Shown here piece after piece: positions 19,019 through 28,869 of a DNA stretch of 64,000 bases. Below the pieces are notes generated by a model. The model was not told the DNA's origin. It searched no databases and saw only the letters and a list, made by a program, of their open reading frames with translations. The stretch is from Leishmania martiniquensis. Lineage: Eukaryota; Euglenozoa; Kinetoplastea; Trypanosomatida; Trypanosomatidae. The stretch spans positions 836,143-900,142 of the forward strand of contig NC_090168.1 in NCBI RefSeq assembly GCF_017916325.1, read 5' to 3'. How positions within the stretch are numbered: position 1 is the first letter of the stretch; each line of letters starts with the position of its first letter. The position numbers and the translations under genes are program-made.

Positions 19019-22000
19019 CTAGCCGGCGTGTTGAGACGATGACTGCGTGCTTCCCTGTTCCCCAGAACCCGAGTCCGTCTCGGCGTCGCTATCCTCCTCC
19101 TCCTCCTCCCATTCCTCAAACTCGTCGTCGTCATCTTCCTCGAGCTCACCGTTGTTGGTCTCTGTTGAGTCGTCCGTGTCGTAGTCCTCATCCTCTATCG
19201 ACCAATGCTCCATTTCCTCTTCCTCGTCATCGGCGCCCATCGTGCTGTCCTGCTCCTCCTGCGCGGCGGGCGAGGCAAAAGCGCCGTGATCGGGGTACGG
19301 GCCAGCGGAAAGGCTGAAGAGTCGAATAACGGAGTCGATGTCTTGGTCGAGAATGGCGGCGCAGTAGCGGTCAGAGGGGTCTACAGCGAAAGACTTGAAG
19401 GAAGGACGCACCTCCTCGGAGAAGACGCTGTCGAGGGTGTAGCTGTCTACTGCCGAGACGATGGGGAGGTGCGTGCCGGAGATACGAGAGGCCTCGCGGA
19501 AGCTGTACAATACTCGGCCCGGCTTTGAGCAGTGAAAGCTGGTCGCCTTCTGAAATGTCGGGACCGTCTGCATCATGCGCCATGTTCGCATGTCCCAGAC
19601 TTTTTCGTCAATGATGACAAGAGGCAGTTTGGGGTGAAAGACGCTCGCGAAGGACTCCGTGATTCGGTCGAAGCGGAAGATCGGCTTCTCGGGCATTCGC
19701 AGGTCCCACAGGATGGCGTCGTTGAGCACCAGCTGCGAGGTGCAGTCGAAGAGAGCCACGTTCGACATGTTCTCGCCAGTCCAGATCGGGTCTGATAAGG
19801 TGCGCAGCTCCACTCCGGTGACGAGGTCGTGCACGCGGCAGGCGTGCTCCTCCTCACATGTGACGACGGCGAGTCGATTGTCACGCGAAAAACGCAGCGT
19901 GCGGCATTCCATCAGCTCCTGCTGCGCCACTGGCAGGAGGTTGCGACGCATCACGTGAGCCTTGTGCGAATCATTGACGGCTGCGATGAGGCTGCCATCG
20001 TCCGAGACTACGAGTGTTGAGATAGCCTCATTCTCAAAGACCAGGTGCTGCTCAAGCAGCTTCTCGTCCGGCGTTTCCTCAGGGAAGGTGTCGAAGAGGG
20101 CAATCGAGCCCTCAGAGGTGCCAATCACGATAGAGTCACCACCGTCGCAGAACGACACGCTCTCCCCTTGCAGCTCCTCTCCACTCCCCGTGATGTCGAA
20201 CATGAATGCCGGGTAGCGGTACGTGAGCCAATTCGCACTTGTTTGCGCGCGCAGCGTAAGTTTGCCTCCGCAGCGACGCCGCAGCAGACGGTTGAACTCG
20301 TTCCGCGTGTCATCCAGCGGGATGGGCAGCGGCAGATACACGTGCTTCTTCGTTAGATCGAACTGCGGAAGGGTTTCGATGGGATTCGGGCAGCGTTCCT
20401 GTTGTTGGCGCAGGTACGATCGTATAACTCCGTCCAGCGAAGGTGTCGGCCCCTTGGAGGCCGCATCGCTGATCGACATCGATGTGGCAGTGGCGCCGTC
20501 AGCGTGTGATGTGCCTGTGGTGGTGAACGATTTGATGCCACTCTCGCTCCGCAGCGCTGCGGCAGCGGCGACGAGACCTTCGCTGTCCAAGTGCTCTGCA
20601 ATAAGCTGGAGTAGCGACTCTTTAGAGTAGTCTACCACCGCACGACCAATAATAGCTTGTCGCTGTTCCATCTCCAGCGGATCGACAGCGTGCACCTTGA
20701 CAACATCGGCCTGGCTCACGCCACCAAAGGCGCTGGGCATGAATGACTTGAGGTTGTCCATGAAGTGCCCAGCCGGGCCAAGCTCTGTTGGCAGCTTGCG
20801 GGCCCCGACGACGGAGATGAACTCGCGTTGCACATCGCTGTACTGAGCGGAGAGGTCCTGCACCAGCGTTCGTATGTTGAGAGCTTCGAAAAGAGCCGCT
20901 GTATCGCTGTATCGCCGAAGCACCGCCATCAATTGCACCGCCCGCGCCACCACTGGGAAGTAGCTAAGCTTTGCAGACATGGAGGCATCCTTTCGGATTT
21001 TAAGCACCTCCAAGAGCGCTCGCACACCGTCACTCGCGCGAAAGGCGCCGCAGGCGTTATTGAAGTTGGCAACAGCACTTTCATCCGCCACATCTGCTGG
21101 CGGATTAGTGATGTGAATGAGAATCTGAAGGGCAGCCACCACACATGGGAGAAGATGCCCCTCACGGGAGGTGTTACGGTTATTGTAGGACACTGCAAGA
21201 TCGTTGACAATAGCCAGAAGCTGCGCTATTCCAGAGTCGTGGGAGCGCACTTCAGCTATTAGCGGTCGCACATAAGGAATAACGGTCAGTGCGCACAGTG
21301 CCTGCAGCGACGCGATGAGAAGGTCCCACCGACTTTGAACAAAGAAGAAGCTGGCACAGCGTAGAAGAAGCGTGTGCATTCCTTTATCCACGAGCTGTTG
21401 GATGGTACCAAGCCGTTCTGCTGTCAACAGACTATGCACGTTCTCGGCTGACACTCCAGGCAGCCCGGGCGACGGCGCAGCGAGGAAGCCAAGGATTGCG
21501 TCGACCGTTGGCGGATCCCGAGGCAGGGACGTGATGCGCGACGACTGTGTCACAAGCGCCGACAACACGCGGTGCTTCCGGAAGATAACCTTGGTCGAGA
21601 GCATCAAGTGCGTCACGAGGTAGATGTTGAGGCACCGCAGCAGTGCGAGGAGCAAGTCGCTGTGCATCACATCGAACTGCTCTTCCGAGACCTTGAGACA
21701 CCGCTCCAGCGCCTCGATCGACTCCATTGGTCCGTTTTCGGCTTCAAAGTAGTCAATTACGATCGGGAAGCTCAGCGAGTGAAAAAGAAACGCACCCACA
21801 CTGCTCTGCACATCACCGTTCGTTGTATGCTTCCACTGGTCGATGATAAACTCCATGATCGGCTCAAAGTAGCTCCGCTGGCGTCGCAACAATTCCTCAA
21901 ACACGGCGGTTTTGGCCAGATGGGAAAGGACGATGGCGCAACCGTATGTTGTGTAGGCCTCCAGCTTGCCCTTTGTCAGGCGCAGAATGCGGCTGACGCC

Positions 22001-23878
22001 GTCGGCGTCTAGGAAGAGAAACGCCAGTTTCTTGTGGGATAGGATCGCGCTGAGTACCCATCCGATGCGGGCCAGCATCTCACGCTCTAAGCGGTAGCGC
22101 CGTTTTACGGAGATGAAGTTTACATCCCACTGCAGCAGATCGATCACCATTTCTTGCATGGTCTCGTCAGCGTTGTGCTGAGCGAGCGTTTGGCGCACTG
22201 AGCGTTCTGTAGCCTCGCGCGCTTGCTCGCTTTCAAGGTACCGTGCGTCAATGTCGATCGAGTCCAGTACCTTTAGTGCAGACTCGATCGTCTGAAACTG
22301 CAAAATGGGAAGAATGGCGTCACTCTGTTGACACAGAATACCAGCTACAATACCGATCTGGAGCAGCTCCAACATTCGGATGTCTGCCCGCATTACACTT
22401 ACTGTTTTCACACGCAGGTATGTTTCCCACGAAACTACCTCGTAGTGCGGCGAGCTAAACCGGTACAGAAAAAGGCGCTCCTCTTCGTCTGCCGATGGCA
22501 GGTCCAGGCTGGGAATCCAGCGCACAAGCACCTCGTTTTCTGTACACCCTTCCACGACACCGTAGTCACACCCTTTGCCTTGCTGGCCGCTCTTCCAGCC
22601 TGGGCCACGCCCGACTCGGTCTCCAGCTGTTGGAATCCATCCATCGAGGCAAAACTCTAGCTCATCCGAACCTTTGTGGCGCGCATATTTCGTAGCCGGT
22701 GGCGTTAAGCTCCGCTTGTGCTTCTGCCTTTTTCGCACACCATTTCCGGTATGTTCGGGAGGCGAGACCTCGGCGGTGAAAGTTGCTTCTGCGGAGCTCG
22801 GCAGTGGCGAGTCGGGAGCAGTTTTAGCCACTGAAGCGGCTTCGCGCGTTCCATCTGCCGAACCTTCTTGCACGTGTTGCTGTGCCAGCATCGGAGATCG
22901 GCTTGGTGAGGACCGGTGAGAGGTAGGGTGCGAGTCTATGTCGCTGGCCACGGCAGCTGACCGGTATCGCTGCGGCGACCTTCTCTGGGAGCGAGAGGTT
23001 AACGTTGCTTCCCTATACAGTGGAAAGTACCCATATAGCTGATGGACCCAGTGACGAAAGCGCTGCAGCAGCACCTTCGGCATATTCTGTGCCAGTGCTT
23101 CCGACACAGTTTGCTCATCTTGATCGAGCATGCTGAACATGAGCGATAGCGGGACAAGCCGCTTGCGAGGGTTCTTCTCCGCAGCGAGAGCCTTACACAA
23201 GTCAAACATAGATATCGGATCGAGAAAACTCTCGCGTGAGCCCTCTACAACTAACAGCGCGCAGTGCGAGGCAGTACACTGGGTGCGCTCCATTCGGGTA
23301 TAAAACTCAAGAAGCAGATCGCGGCCCGCAGCGTCACTTGTTTCTTCCCTGTTGAGCCGTTGCTCGTAGTTGAAGTCCATAAACTCGCCCATATGGTCAC
23401 AGAAAACAGTGTTGTGGTGAATTGCATGAGCCAATGACTCAAAGGGCACCCGGTCCTGCATGTTCAGTGTTGTCATGTAGGAGTCGGAGCACTGTTCATT
23501 TTCCTCACTCAACACACATAGGAGCCTACCCCACAGGAAACCATATAGCTCTTGTATTTGAAGTAGACTACGCAGCGCATTTTCGCGTTCAGCGATGTCA
23601 CTGCTAGTGAGGGTCGGCGGTGGGGCTACCTCTTCCTCATTAGTAGTGCTGATTGCCGCTGAGATTGCATTTTCGAGAGCTGTGCATTTCTCTTTCAAGC
23701 TGCCGTATACTTTGAGGAGACGCTTCATCAATTCCTTGACAATTGGGACAGACTTGCTCGAAAAGACAAAGTCGTCATCATTTTCGTCACCTTCTTCGAA
23801 TAGAGAGTCGTCATAGAGAGAGTCTTGGTCGCTAAACAGCTCTATCGAGATTTCATCGAGATCGGATGTGAGACTCAT
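19019..23878 (-). CDS. DCAF1: DCAF1/VprBP-like protein (LisH plus WD40)
   Basis: A protein of 1619 residues, close to the length of metazoan DCAF1. The N-terminal 1000 residues look like helical/armadillo repeats with a disordered Ser/Arg-rich insert near 320-400. A LisH-like motif lies at about 1080-1112. A WD40 region (about 1180-1540) contains LWDLRM (near 1389) and VWDMRTW (near 1426), the WDxR motifs that dock DDB1. The order NDAILWDLR...FHPKLPLVIIDEKVWDMRT parallels DCAF1. The tail (about 1560-1610) is strongly acidic, again as in DCAF1. Known role: substrate receptor of the CUL4-DDB1 ubiquitin ligase. The frame opens upstream at a TTG; the first ATG, at 23878, is used. Conservation of motifs and domain order makes this call strong, while substrates in trypanosomatids are unknown to me. 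Confidence 0.85.
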   Translation of the reverse strand: MSLTSDLDEISIELFSDQDSLYDDSLFEEGDENDDDFVFSSKSVPIVKELMKRLLKVYGSLKEKCTALENAISAAISTTNEEEVAPPPTLTSSDIAERENALRSLLQIQELYGFLWGRLLCVLSEENEQCSDSYMTTLNMQDRVPFESLAHAIHHNTVFCDHMGEFMDFNYEQRLNREETSDAAGRDLLLEFYTRMERTQCTASHCALLVVEGSRESFLDPISMFDLCKALAAEKNPRKRLVPLSLMFSMLDQDEQTVSEALAQNMPKVLLQRFRHWVHQLYGYFPLYREATLTSRSQRRSPQRYRSAAVASDIDSHPTSHRSSPSRSPMLAQQHVQEGSADGTREAASVAKTAPDSPLPSSAEATFTAEVSPPEHTGNGVRKRQKHKRSLTPPATKYARHKGSDELEFCLDGWIPTAGDRVGRGPGWKSGQQGKGCDYGVVEGCTENEVLVRWIPSLDLPSADEEERLFLYRFSSPHYEVVSWETYLRVKTVSVMRADIRMLELLQIGIVAGILCQQSDAILPILQFQTIESALKVLDSIDIDARYLESEQAREATERSVRQTLAQHNADETMQEMVIDLLQWDVNFISVKRRYRLEREMLARIGWVLSAILSHKKLAFLFLDADGVSRILRLTKGKLEAYTTYGCAIVLSHLAKTAVFEELLRRQRSYFEPIMEFIIDQWKHTTNGDVQSSVGAFLFHSLSFPIVIDYFEAENGPMESIEALERCLKVSEEQFDVMHSDLLLALLRCLNIYLVTHLMLSTKVIFRKHRVLSALVTQSSRITSLPRDPPTVDAILGFLAAPSPGLPGVSAENVHSLLTAERLGTIQQLVDKGMHTLLLRCASFFFVQSRWDLLIASLQALCALTVIPYVRPLIAEVRSHDSGIAQLLAIVNDLAVSYNNRNTSREGHLLPCVVAALQILIHITNPPADVADESAVANFNNACGAFRASDGVRALLEVLKIRKDASMSAKLSYFPVVARAVQLMAVLRRYSDTAALFEALNIRTLVQDLSAQYSDVQREFISVVGARKLPTELGPAGHFMDNLKSFMPSAFGGVSQADVVKVHAVDPLEMEQRQAIIGRAVVDYSKESLLQLIAEHLDSEGLVAAAAALRSESGIKSFTTTGTSHADGATATSMSISDAASKGPTPSLDGVIRSYLRQQQERCPNPIETLPQFDLTKKHVYLPLPIPLDDTRNEFNRLLRRRCGGKLTLRAQTSANWLTYRYPAFMFDITGSGEELQGESVSFCDGGDSIVIGTSEGSIALFDTFPEETPDEKLLEQHLVFENEAISTLVVSDDGSLIAAVNDSHKAHVMRRNLLPVAQQELMECRTLRFSRDNRLAVVTCEEEHACRVHDLVTGVELRTLSDPIWTGENMSNVALFDCTSQLVLNDAILWDLRMPEKPIFRFDRITESFASVFHPKLPLVIIDEKVWDMRTWRMMQTVPTFQKATSFHCSKPGRVLYSFREASRISGTHLPIVSAVDSYTLDSVFSEEVRPSFKSFAVDPSDRYCAAILDQDIDSVIRLFSLSAGPYPDHGAFASPAAQEEQDSTMGADDEEEEMEHWSIEDEDYDTDDSTETNNGELEEDDDDEFEEWEEEEEDSDAETDSGSGEQGSTQSSSQHAG

Positions 23879-24568
23879 GGTGGTAACGGTAAGGCTTTGA
23901 AACAAAAAGCCTTTGCTGCTTGAAGAAACGCTCCTAGCTTAAGGCAAAGGCGTGGAAATAGTCGTACTCGGTATCCAGATAAGGAATGTGTGCGCGGCCA
24001 AGGCTCAGGAGCGAATACAGAAGCGAGGAGCTGAGGCTTGAAGTATGGCGAGAAACAATCCCGGGTGCAGTGGCGAGGGCAATGCTGTTACGCATACATG
24101 CGATTTCAAGTGATGACATACTATACGAAAGCGCTTTGGCAGAGGCCTGCTGCTGCCTAGGATCTTGTCGCTACAGAGAGCGCCGTGGCCACAGATCATG
24201 AGGTCTGCAGCAGCACCTACCTTTCCCTCGGACATTTGATCAGTGGAGCAGTATTAGTTGGAGCAAGGACACCGCTCTTCATCCAGCTCGCATAGCTTAC
24301 ACAGCAGGGATGAAAAGAAAGCGAGCATGAACGCAGCACGATACACAATACAAAAAAACCGAATTCTTTTTCCACCCATAGGTTAGGAATAAGGATTGTG
24401 AAAAAAGTAGAAGGTGCTGCAGCTTCACACGTTGCTGGAGGAGCAAAGAGCTCGGGCATGACATTCCTTGCCATGAGCACGGTCCCAATACAGGCTGATA
24501 AAGCCGCTTTCTAGGGCGTCGACACCGCCAGACAGAGGTGCAAAGCACACCAGTTAAGAGCCACGAGA
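23879..24568. other. Spacer in the minus-strand unit
   Basis: The 3' UTR of the DOT1-like gene and 5' flank of the DCAF1-like gene. It is less G/C-rich than most spacers in the window. No gene is seen. Confidence 0.6.
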
Positions 24569-25471
24569 TTACTTACCGTAGACATAGAAAGGTGCTTCGT
24601 CGTTCCAATCCGCATTGAAGTGCATTAAGGTCTTCTGCCGCAGCATGGTTGAAGCAAGCAGCTTTTCGTCTAGCTTGCGAGAGGTCACGACACACTCAAT
24701 ACTAGGAACTTGCGCGATGACGCTCGTCAGCCCCGTCATGAGATCATCGTCGAACATCCACGAATGTGTGAACAGAGCTGTCACTCCCTCCTCCTTGAGC
24801 TTCGCCGCACACTTCACGAGGTCCTCCTGCACCCAGACAGCTTTTTTTTTTGAGAAAATATCCGAATACAGCACCTTTGCTCGTTTCGACGCCTCTTCAG
24901 CGGCCCGAACCCGCGATGGGATGATCTCCACGCCGACGCTCTTCAGACACTTCGTCTCAGAGAGCACCTGCAAGCAAACATTACCAACACCACTGCCAAT
25001 ATCGCAGAAGACAATCTTCGCCTCGACATCCGCTTGGGATTCACCTTCACGTTGGAGGAACTCTCGTTTTCGCCCATCAAGGATGGTGGGAATAATCGCT
25101 TTTGTCCACATTTGGCGGACACCGTTCACATCGAGGATGCCAATCTGCGCAAACACGTTTGGTTGCACCGTGATGGATTCCTCTCCGATCTCTAACTCTC
25201 CGCGGCTTTCGTACTCTTCGGTAAGGTGCTTGTAGAGAAGAGGCTGCATAAGATTGAAGTTGGGAGGCGGCGGTGTAAGTCCCAGTGGCCGGTAATTGGC
25301 AGTGATGGAATGGTGGCGCAGGTGGTTTATGTACGTCAGCGATCCTCCGCCAACAGCACCAGAGACTAAGCCAGTCGTGATGATTCGAAACGCGCGCGGA
25401 GTAAAAGCAATCTTCAGGACAACAAGCGTCCCAGCAATGGCACCGCCAAACAGTACCAATATAGAGGACAT
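24569..25471 (-). CDS. DOT1-like methyltransferase with membrane-type N-terminus
   Basis: A 300-residue SAM-dependent methyltransferase. Motif I DIGSGVGN (157-164) and the acidic GVE loop (180-182) match the DOT1 family, in which the corresponding motifs are DLGSGVGQ and GVE. ALFTHSWMF (233-240) and VTSRK (262-266) occupy the places of the DOT1 VNNFAF and VSSKPF motifs, but the usual Asn pair is replaced. Residues about 4-22 are a hydrophobic segment, with a second weaker one at 28-46, not expected for a chromatin enzyme. Trypanosomatids have known DOT1A and DOT1B enzymes for histone H3 Lys76, which I remember on other chromosomes, so this is probably a third, divergent paralogue with a membrane or organelle location and unknown substrate. 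It is the first gene of the minus-strand unit and starts next to the divergent region. Confidence 0.8.
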   Translation of the reverse strand: MSSILVLFGGAIAGTLVVLKIAFTPRAFRIITTGLVSGAVGGGSLTYINHLRHHSITANYRPLGLTPPPPNFNLMQPLLYKHLTEEYESRGELEIGEESITVQPNVFAQIGILDVNGVRQMWTKAIIPTILDGRKREFLQREGESQADVEAKIVFCDIGSGVGNVCLQVLSETKCLKSVGVEIIPSRVRAAEEASKRAKVLYSDIFSKKKAVWVQEDLVKCAAKLKEEGVTALFTHSWMFDDDLMTGLTSVIAQVPSIECVVTSRKLDEKLLASTMLRQKTLMHFNADWNDEAPFYVYGK

Positions 25472-26417
25472 GACCCTGGCATAGAAAAGAGGAGAAAAAG
25501 GGCGCGGGGGGATAAGGGATTGTTAAGCGCGAGGTGGAGGTCCCATTATCAGAGGCTCTGAGGCAGCACTATGATAAGGCTGTCAGGAAAACGCACTTTT
25601 TTCGTGTATGTGCGCAAGGCCGAGCCTTTTTTCGTGCGGCCTGAGCGTTTTCAGCCGGATTGCAATGGGCACACATAATCCCTGAAAGGACTTGCTTGCC
25701 GCTTCAGGTATCTTCCACTCATTCGCAGCAGTCGAGCAGTAGCATACTGGTTGTGGTGCGTTGATATCATATCCTGCGTCAGTTTTCACAACCTCGAAAG
25801 TGCGCTCACCTTTCTCATGCCTTGCTAAGCAAACGCCGCGCTACTCGAGGTGTTGCACTGCTTTCAGTAACCTGGTAAGGTGCGCAGCGGCGGCAGTCGC
25901 TCATGAAATGGGGGGGGGGGCAAGAACCTGTAATGAATCGGAGTGGGGGGGGGGGGGGAGAAGACTGGAGGAGTTCGTCGGGGGAACTTCGAAATTATGG
26001 TTTCTTCCCCTCCGTTTCTGTCAATATGATGCGATGGAAGGGCTAGAAAATGGGGCTGCGTCAAGACTTGGTGCGCGCTGGCAGCAGTCGTAGTACCGAT
26101 CATGTATTTGAGTGCTGTGTTGAACGAAAAATCGAAAGCGAAACCATCCAGAGCCTCTGGCGAACCACATCTCTTGAGGCAGACGCGGCTATTTCGGTCG
26201 AGAATGTTTACCTACTGATGAGAGACAACTGATGGTGTGCGGAGCTCACCGCAAACTTTGGCCCTCAAAAAACCACCCTCCCTTTTCTGATCTTTCTTTT
26301 TGCCTTTCTTTTTTTGCGGGCTCTGGCGACCCGCCACACTCTCAGTTTAGGTACGGAAAGCCTTCTGAAAGCAGTAGAAGCCTCCTTATACTCAAGCACG
26401 GAGCGAATCATCTCCAA
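25472..26417. promoter_or_regulatory. Divergent strand-switch region with G-tracts (probable transcription start)
   Basis: Separates the minus-strand DOT1-like gene from the plus-strand Derlin gene, so both polycistronic units should start here. It contains plus-strand G-runs of 11 (25910-25920) and 14 (25945-25958) bases. Family knowledge: Leishmania divergent regions drive bidirectional Pol II transcription, lack TATA-type promoters and often contain G-tracts. No gene is supported inside. Confidence 0.65.
26276..26345 (+). promoter_or_regulatory. Predicted spliced-leader acceptor for the Derlin gene
   Basis: A T/C-rich tract (26276-26316) is followed by CTCAG ending at 26345. It lies inside the longest open frame (26232 onward), so the true start must be the later ATG at 26418. 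Confidence 0.6.
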
Positions 26418-27065
26418 ATGAACAACATTATTGAAGCTGCCTTACGGGAGACACCCATCACGCTCGTCATATGCGGGTTGATGGGAATGCTAGGTGTCAT
26501 GTCGTCGTTAGAGGTGATGCATCCTCTCTACTTGGTGCTTAGCCCGTCACTGGTGCTTAAAGAGCATCAGTACTGGCGCCTGGTCACTAACTTTCTCTAC
26601 TTCGGCCCGATCAGCGCTCACACGATTATGGAAATTCAATGGTTCTACCTGGTTAGCTCTTACCTGGAGGCGCAGTACTACCACAGGCGACCACTGGACT
26701 ACATCTTCCTACTCTCGATCATAGGCTGCTCGCTTTTGGGGCTGCGATTCTTTTCGATTGTGGATGCTCCGTATATGAGCTACATGCTAAGTACGTGCCT
26801 GACTTACATTATGAGCCGCCTCTTTCACGACATGGAGGTTGCAATCTTTTTCGTGGTGCAGGTTCCGATGCGTCTTCTCCCATTTGTGCTCATGATCATG
26901 AACACAATGGTGTCCGGAATGACAAACGAAGTCCTCGGGAACCTTCTCGGGCACATATTGTGGTATTTTTTAGAGGTGTTTCCTCGCATCACCGGCCAAA
27001 GCCCTCTTCAAATCCAGCGTCTGTTTGAGCGGGTATTCCCTGCACCCCTACGCCAGGTGGCATAG
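26418..27065 (+). CDS. Derlin (Der1-like) ER membrane protein
   Basis: A 215-residue multi-pass membrane protein, the usual Derlin length. It has the Derlin N-terminal pattern: a short amphipathic start, then a first membrane helix followed by YWRLVTNFLYFGP, the family's conserved W-R-x-x-T-x-F-x-F/Y-F-G signature. Several further hydrophobic helices follow. Derlins are inactive rhomboid-fold proteins of the ER membrane that form part of the retrotranslocation channel for misfolded proteins and recruit p97/VCP. The C-terminus is short and I do not see a clear SHP box. The start at 26418 is placed after the splice acceptor rather than at the longest frame. It is the first gene of the right-hand plus-strand unit. 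Third-position GC is visibly lower than in genes further right. Confidence 0.9.
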   Translation: MNNIIEAALRETPITLVICGLMGMLGVMSSLEVMHPLYLVLSPSLVLKEHQYWRLVTNFLYFGPISAHTIMEIQWFYLVSSYLEAQYYHRRPLDYIFLLSIIGCSLLGLRFFSIVDAPYMSYMLSTCLTYIMSRLFHDMEVAIFFVVQVPMRLLPFVLMIMNTMVSGMTNEVLGNLLGHILWYFLEVFPRITGQSPLQIQRLFERVFPAPLRQVA

Positions 27066-27316
27066 TTTCTCTATGTGCTCAGAGACCAAAGGCGAAAAAA
27101 AAACGAAATTATTCAATACATCTGCCAGCTTCGAGGTGTGGCAAAGTTTCCCGGTGGCAGTGACAGACACAGCTTGATTTCGTTTTTACTTTTACATTGG
27201 CTGTGCTTTGATGCGGCAGCCGTGCTAGAGCTCTTTGTGACGCGCATTCTCTGCGTATTCAATGCCCTTTGCCACTGTCGGTACCTGGCTTCTCCCGACG
27301 GTTTCGTACTCTAAAG

Positions 27317-27337
27317 CTGTTTTCCCCTCTTCTCCAG
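27317..27337 (+). promoter_or_regulatory. Predicted spliced-leader acceptor for the HAD-like gene
   Basis: A pyrimidine tract ends in CCAG at 27337, with a second AG at 27345. Both are downstream of the first in-frame ATG (27262), so translation should begin at 27352. Confidence 0.55.
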
Positions 27338-27351
27338 CTTCGCAGGAAGAC

Positions 27352-28536
27352 ATGCGAACTGTGGGGATGTCGCGCCAGCTTCTCCAACAGTGCTCGAAAA
27401 AGCGCCTTGTGATCCACATGGACATTAATAAGACTATCATCCAGATCGACCAGGCGGGTGGTCGCACTATGGATGATGTTTTGAATAGTAATGTTGCCGC
27501 AAACACATTCGGGATTGTGGACCCTACTGACAATCAGTGGAGGCCTCTCTACAGCGCCCATGATACCCCGGTTGCGCCGCCAGACAGCAATGGTAGGCAT
27601 ATCATATCTTATGACGCGTATATTGACAGTGTGCATTGTGCGCCTTCGGGGATGCAGGATCTACCAAGGGCAGAGCGGGATGCCATATGGAAGTCGGTGT
27701 CAGACCGTCGCCGACAGGCTACGAGAAAATTTACTTTGCCTGGGGAGGTTGGCGAGTCGTATGCACCGCTGGTCGATTTGCAGCGGCAATACTTGCAGCA
27801 TAGTGACGGGTATTACAACATTATCCCTTCCTTTTTCCACATGATCAACACGCTCTCAGAGCTTGATTTGCAGTTCACACTCATTTTCAGAACATTTGGT
27901 AGTGATTTGAGCACTGTTCTGCAAGAGTGGAAATCATTTGTTCTTGGAGCGCACGCTTGTAAACCATCCGGCCCAGTTTTGCAGAGGCTCAAAGAGAACT
28001 ATATTGAGCCGCTGTCGGGGAGCCTTTTCCGGCAGGGTGATGACATATACGTTTGCCACGGCCCTTGCGTGTCGCTCTCATCATATCTGAGGTCAAGTTT
28101 CGAAGAGACAGACCCGGCCAAGGTACTGGAACATCTGCATCAAGTGCCTGGGTGTAAGTCGGCTTCTAAGACATCTTTTTCAGGCCTCAAAGATCACTTG
28201 GTGGAGTACTTTGCCCGCTCTCAGAACGTCGGTGGCCTTGTGGACTACTACCCAAGTTGGGCACAAGCTGCGGAACACCGCACGGGGGGAAAGGTATTCC
28301 CGATTTCACAGAAAGACCCGAACTACTACTTTGTCTTCTTTGACGACAACATTTTTATTGGAGACGAGCACTCTATTGTGGACATCCGAGAAGTAGACGG
28401 TGCGAAAAGCCTTGTCGACGTGGAGGTAGAGAAGAAGTACTGCGTTCCCGTAAATTCCTTCAAAGCTATTGTGGACAAGGAGTACTTTGTAAATGAGCTA
28501 TGCGAGTGTTTGAAACTGCAGGACAATGCATTGTGA
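27352..28536 (+). CDS. HAD-like hydrolase-fold protein (DxN variant)
   Basis: A 394-residue protein that I cannot name. Near the N-terminus a hydrophobic strand is followed by HMDINKTII, which matches haloacid-dehalogenase motif I (DxDxT) except that the second Asp is Asn (D24, N26, T28). A later strand FTLIFRTFG fits motif II, and VFFDDN (Asp331-Asp332) fits motif IV. The fold assignment is therefore reasonable. The changed second Asp, normally the general acid/base, suggests altered chemistry or loss of phosphatase activity. The long middle section is unassigned. The start at 27352 was chosen because a clear splice-acceptor tract lies between the first ATG (27262) and this one. Composition is less G/C-biased than in typical window genes. 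Confidence 0.75.
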   Translation: MRTVGMSRQLLQQCSKKRLVIHMDINKTIIQIDQAGGRTMDDVLNSNVAANTFGIVDPTDNQWRPLYSAHDTPVAPPDSNGRHIISYDAYIDSVHCAPSGMQDLPRAERDAIWKSVSDRRRQATRKFTLPGEVGESYAPLVDLQRQYLQHSDGYYNIIPSFFHMINTLSELDLQFTLIFRTFGSDLSTVLQEWKSFVLGAHACKPSGPVLQRLKENYIEPLSGSLFRQGDDIYVCHGPCVSLSSYLRSSFEETDPAKVLEHLHQVPGCKSASKTSFSGLKDHLVEYFARSQNVGGLVDYYPSWAQAAEHRTGGKVFPISQKDPNYYFVFFDDNIFIGDEHSIVDIREVDGAKSLVDVEVEKKYCVPVNSFKAIVDKEYFVNELCECLKLQDNAL

Positions 28537-28869
28537 CGGGTAGAGTACAGCTACTTCCATCACACCATAGGAGGTTACACATGAGCCAAGCCAAAAGAAA
28601 AGGGTAGGGCAATCCCTCATGGTCGAGAGGCGTTCCGCTACCGATAATGGCACTCTTTTCGTTGACCGTGCCAGTGGAAGCTTCCTTTGTAGTTACTATA
28701 TCGAGGACGAAAGCTGCGCTTTTAGACGCACAGGAAAAGGAAAGTAAGAGGTTGCCTTACTGTACGACCGCTGCGCGTGCTTTTCGAAGTCAAGAGCTTC
28801 TTGGTGATTTGACTGGACTCACGAGGCTACTTCTCAAACTGCTTGACAACTTCTTCAAGAGCTCGTCGC
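28537..28869. other. Short spacer
   Basis: The 3' UTR of the HAD-like gene and 5' flank of the next. A small open frame at 28647-28877 overlaps the next start and has no support. Confidence 0.6.
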
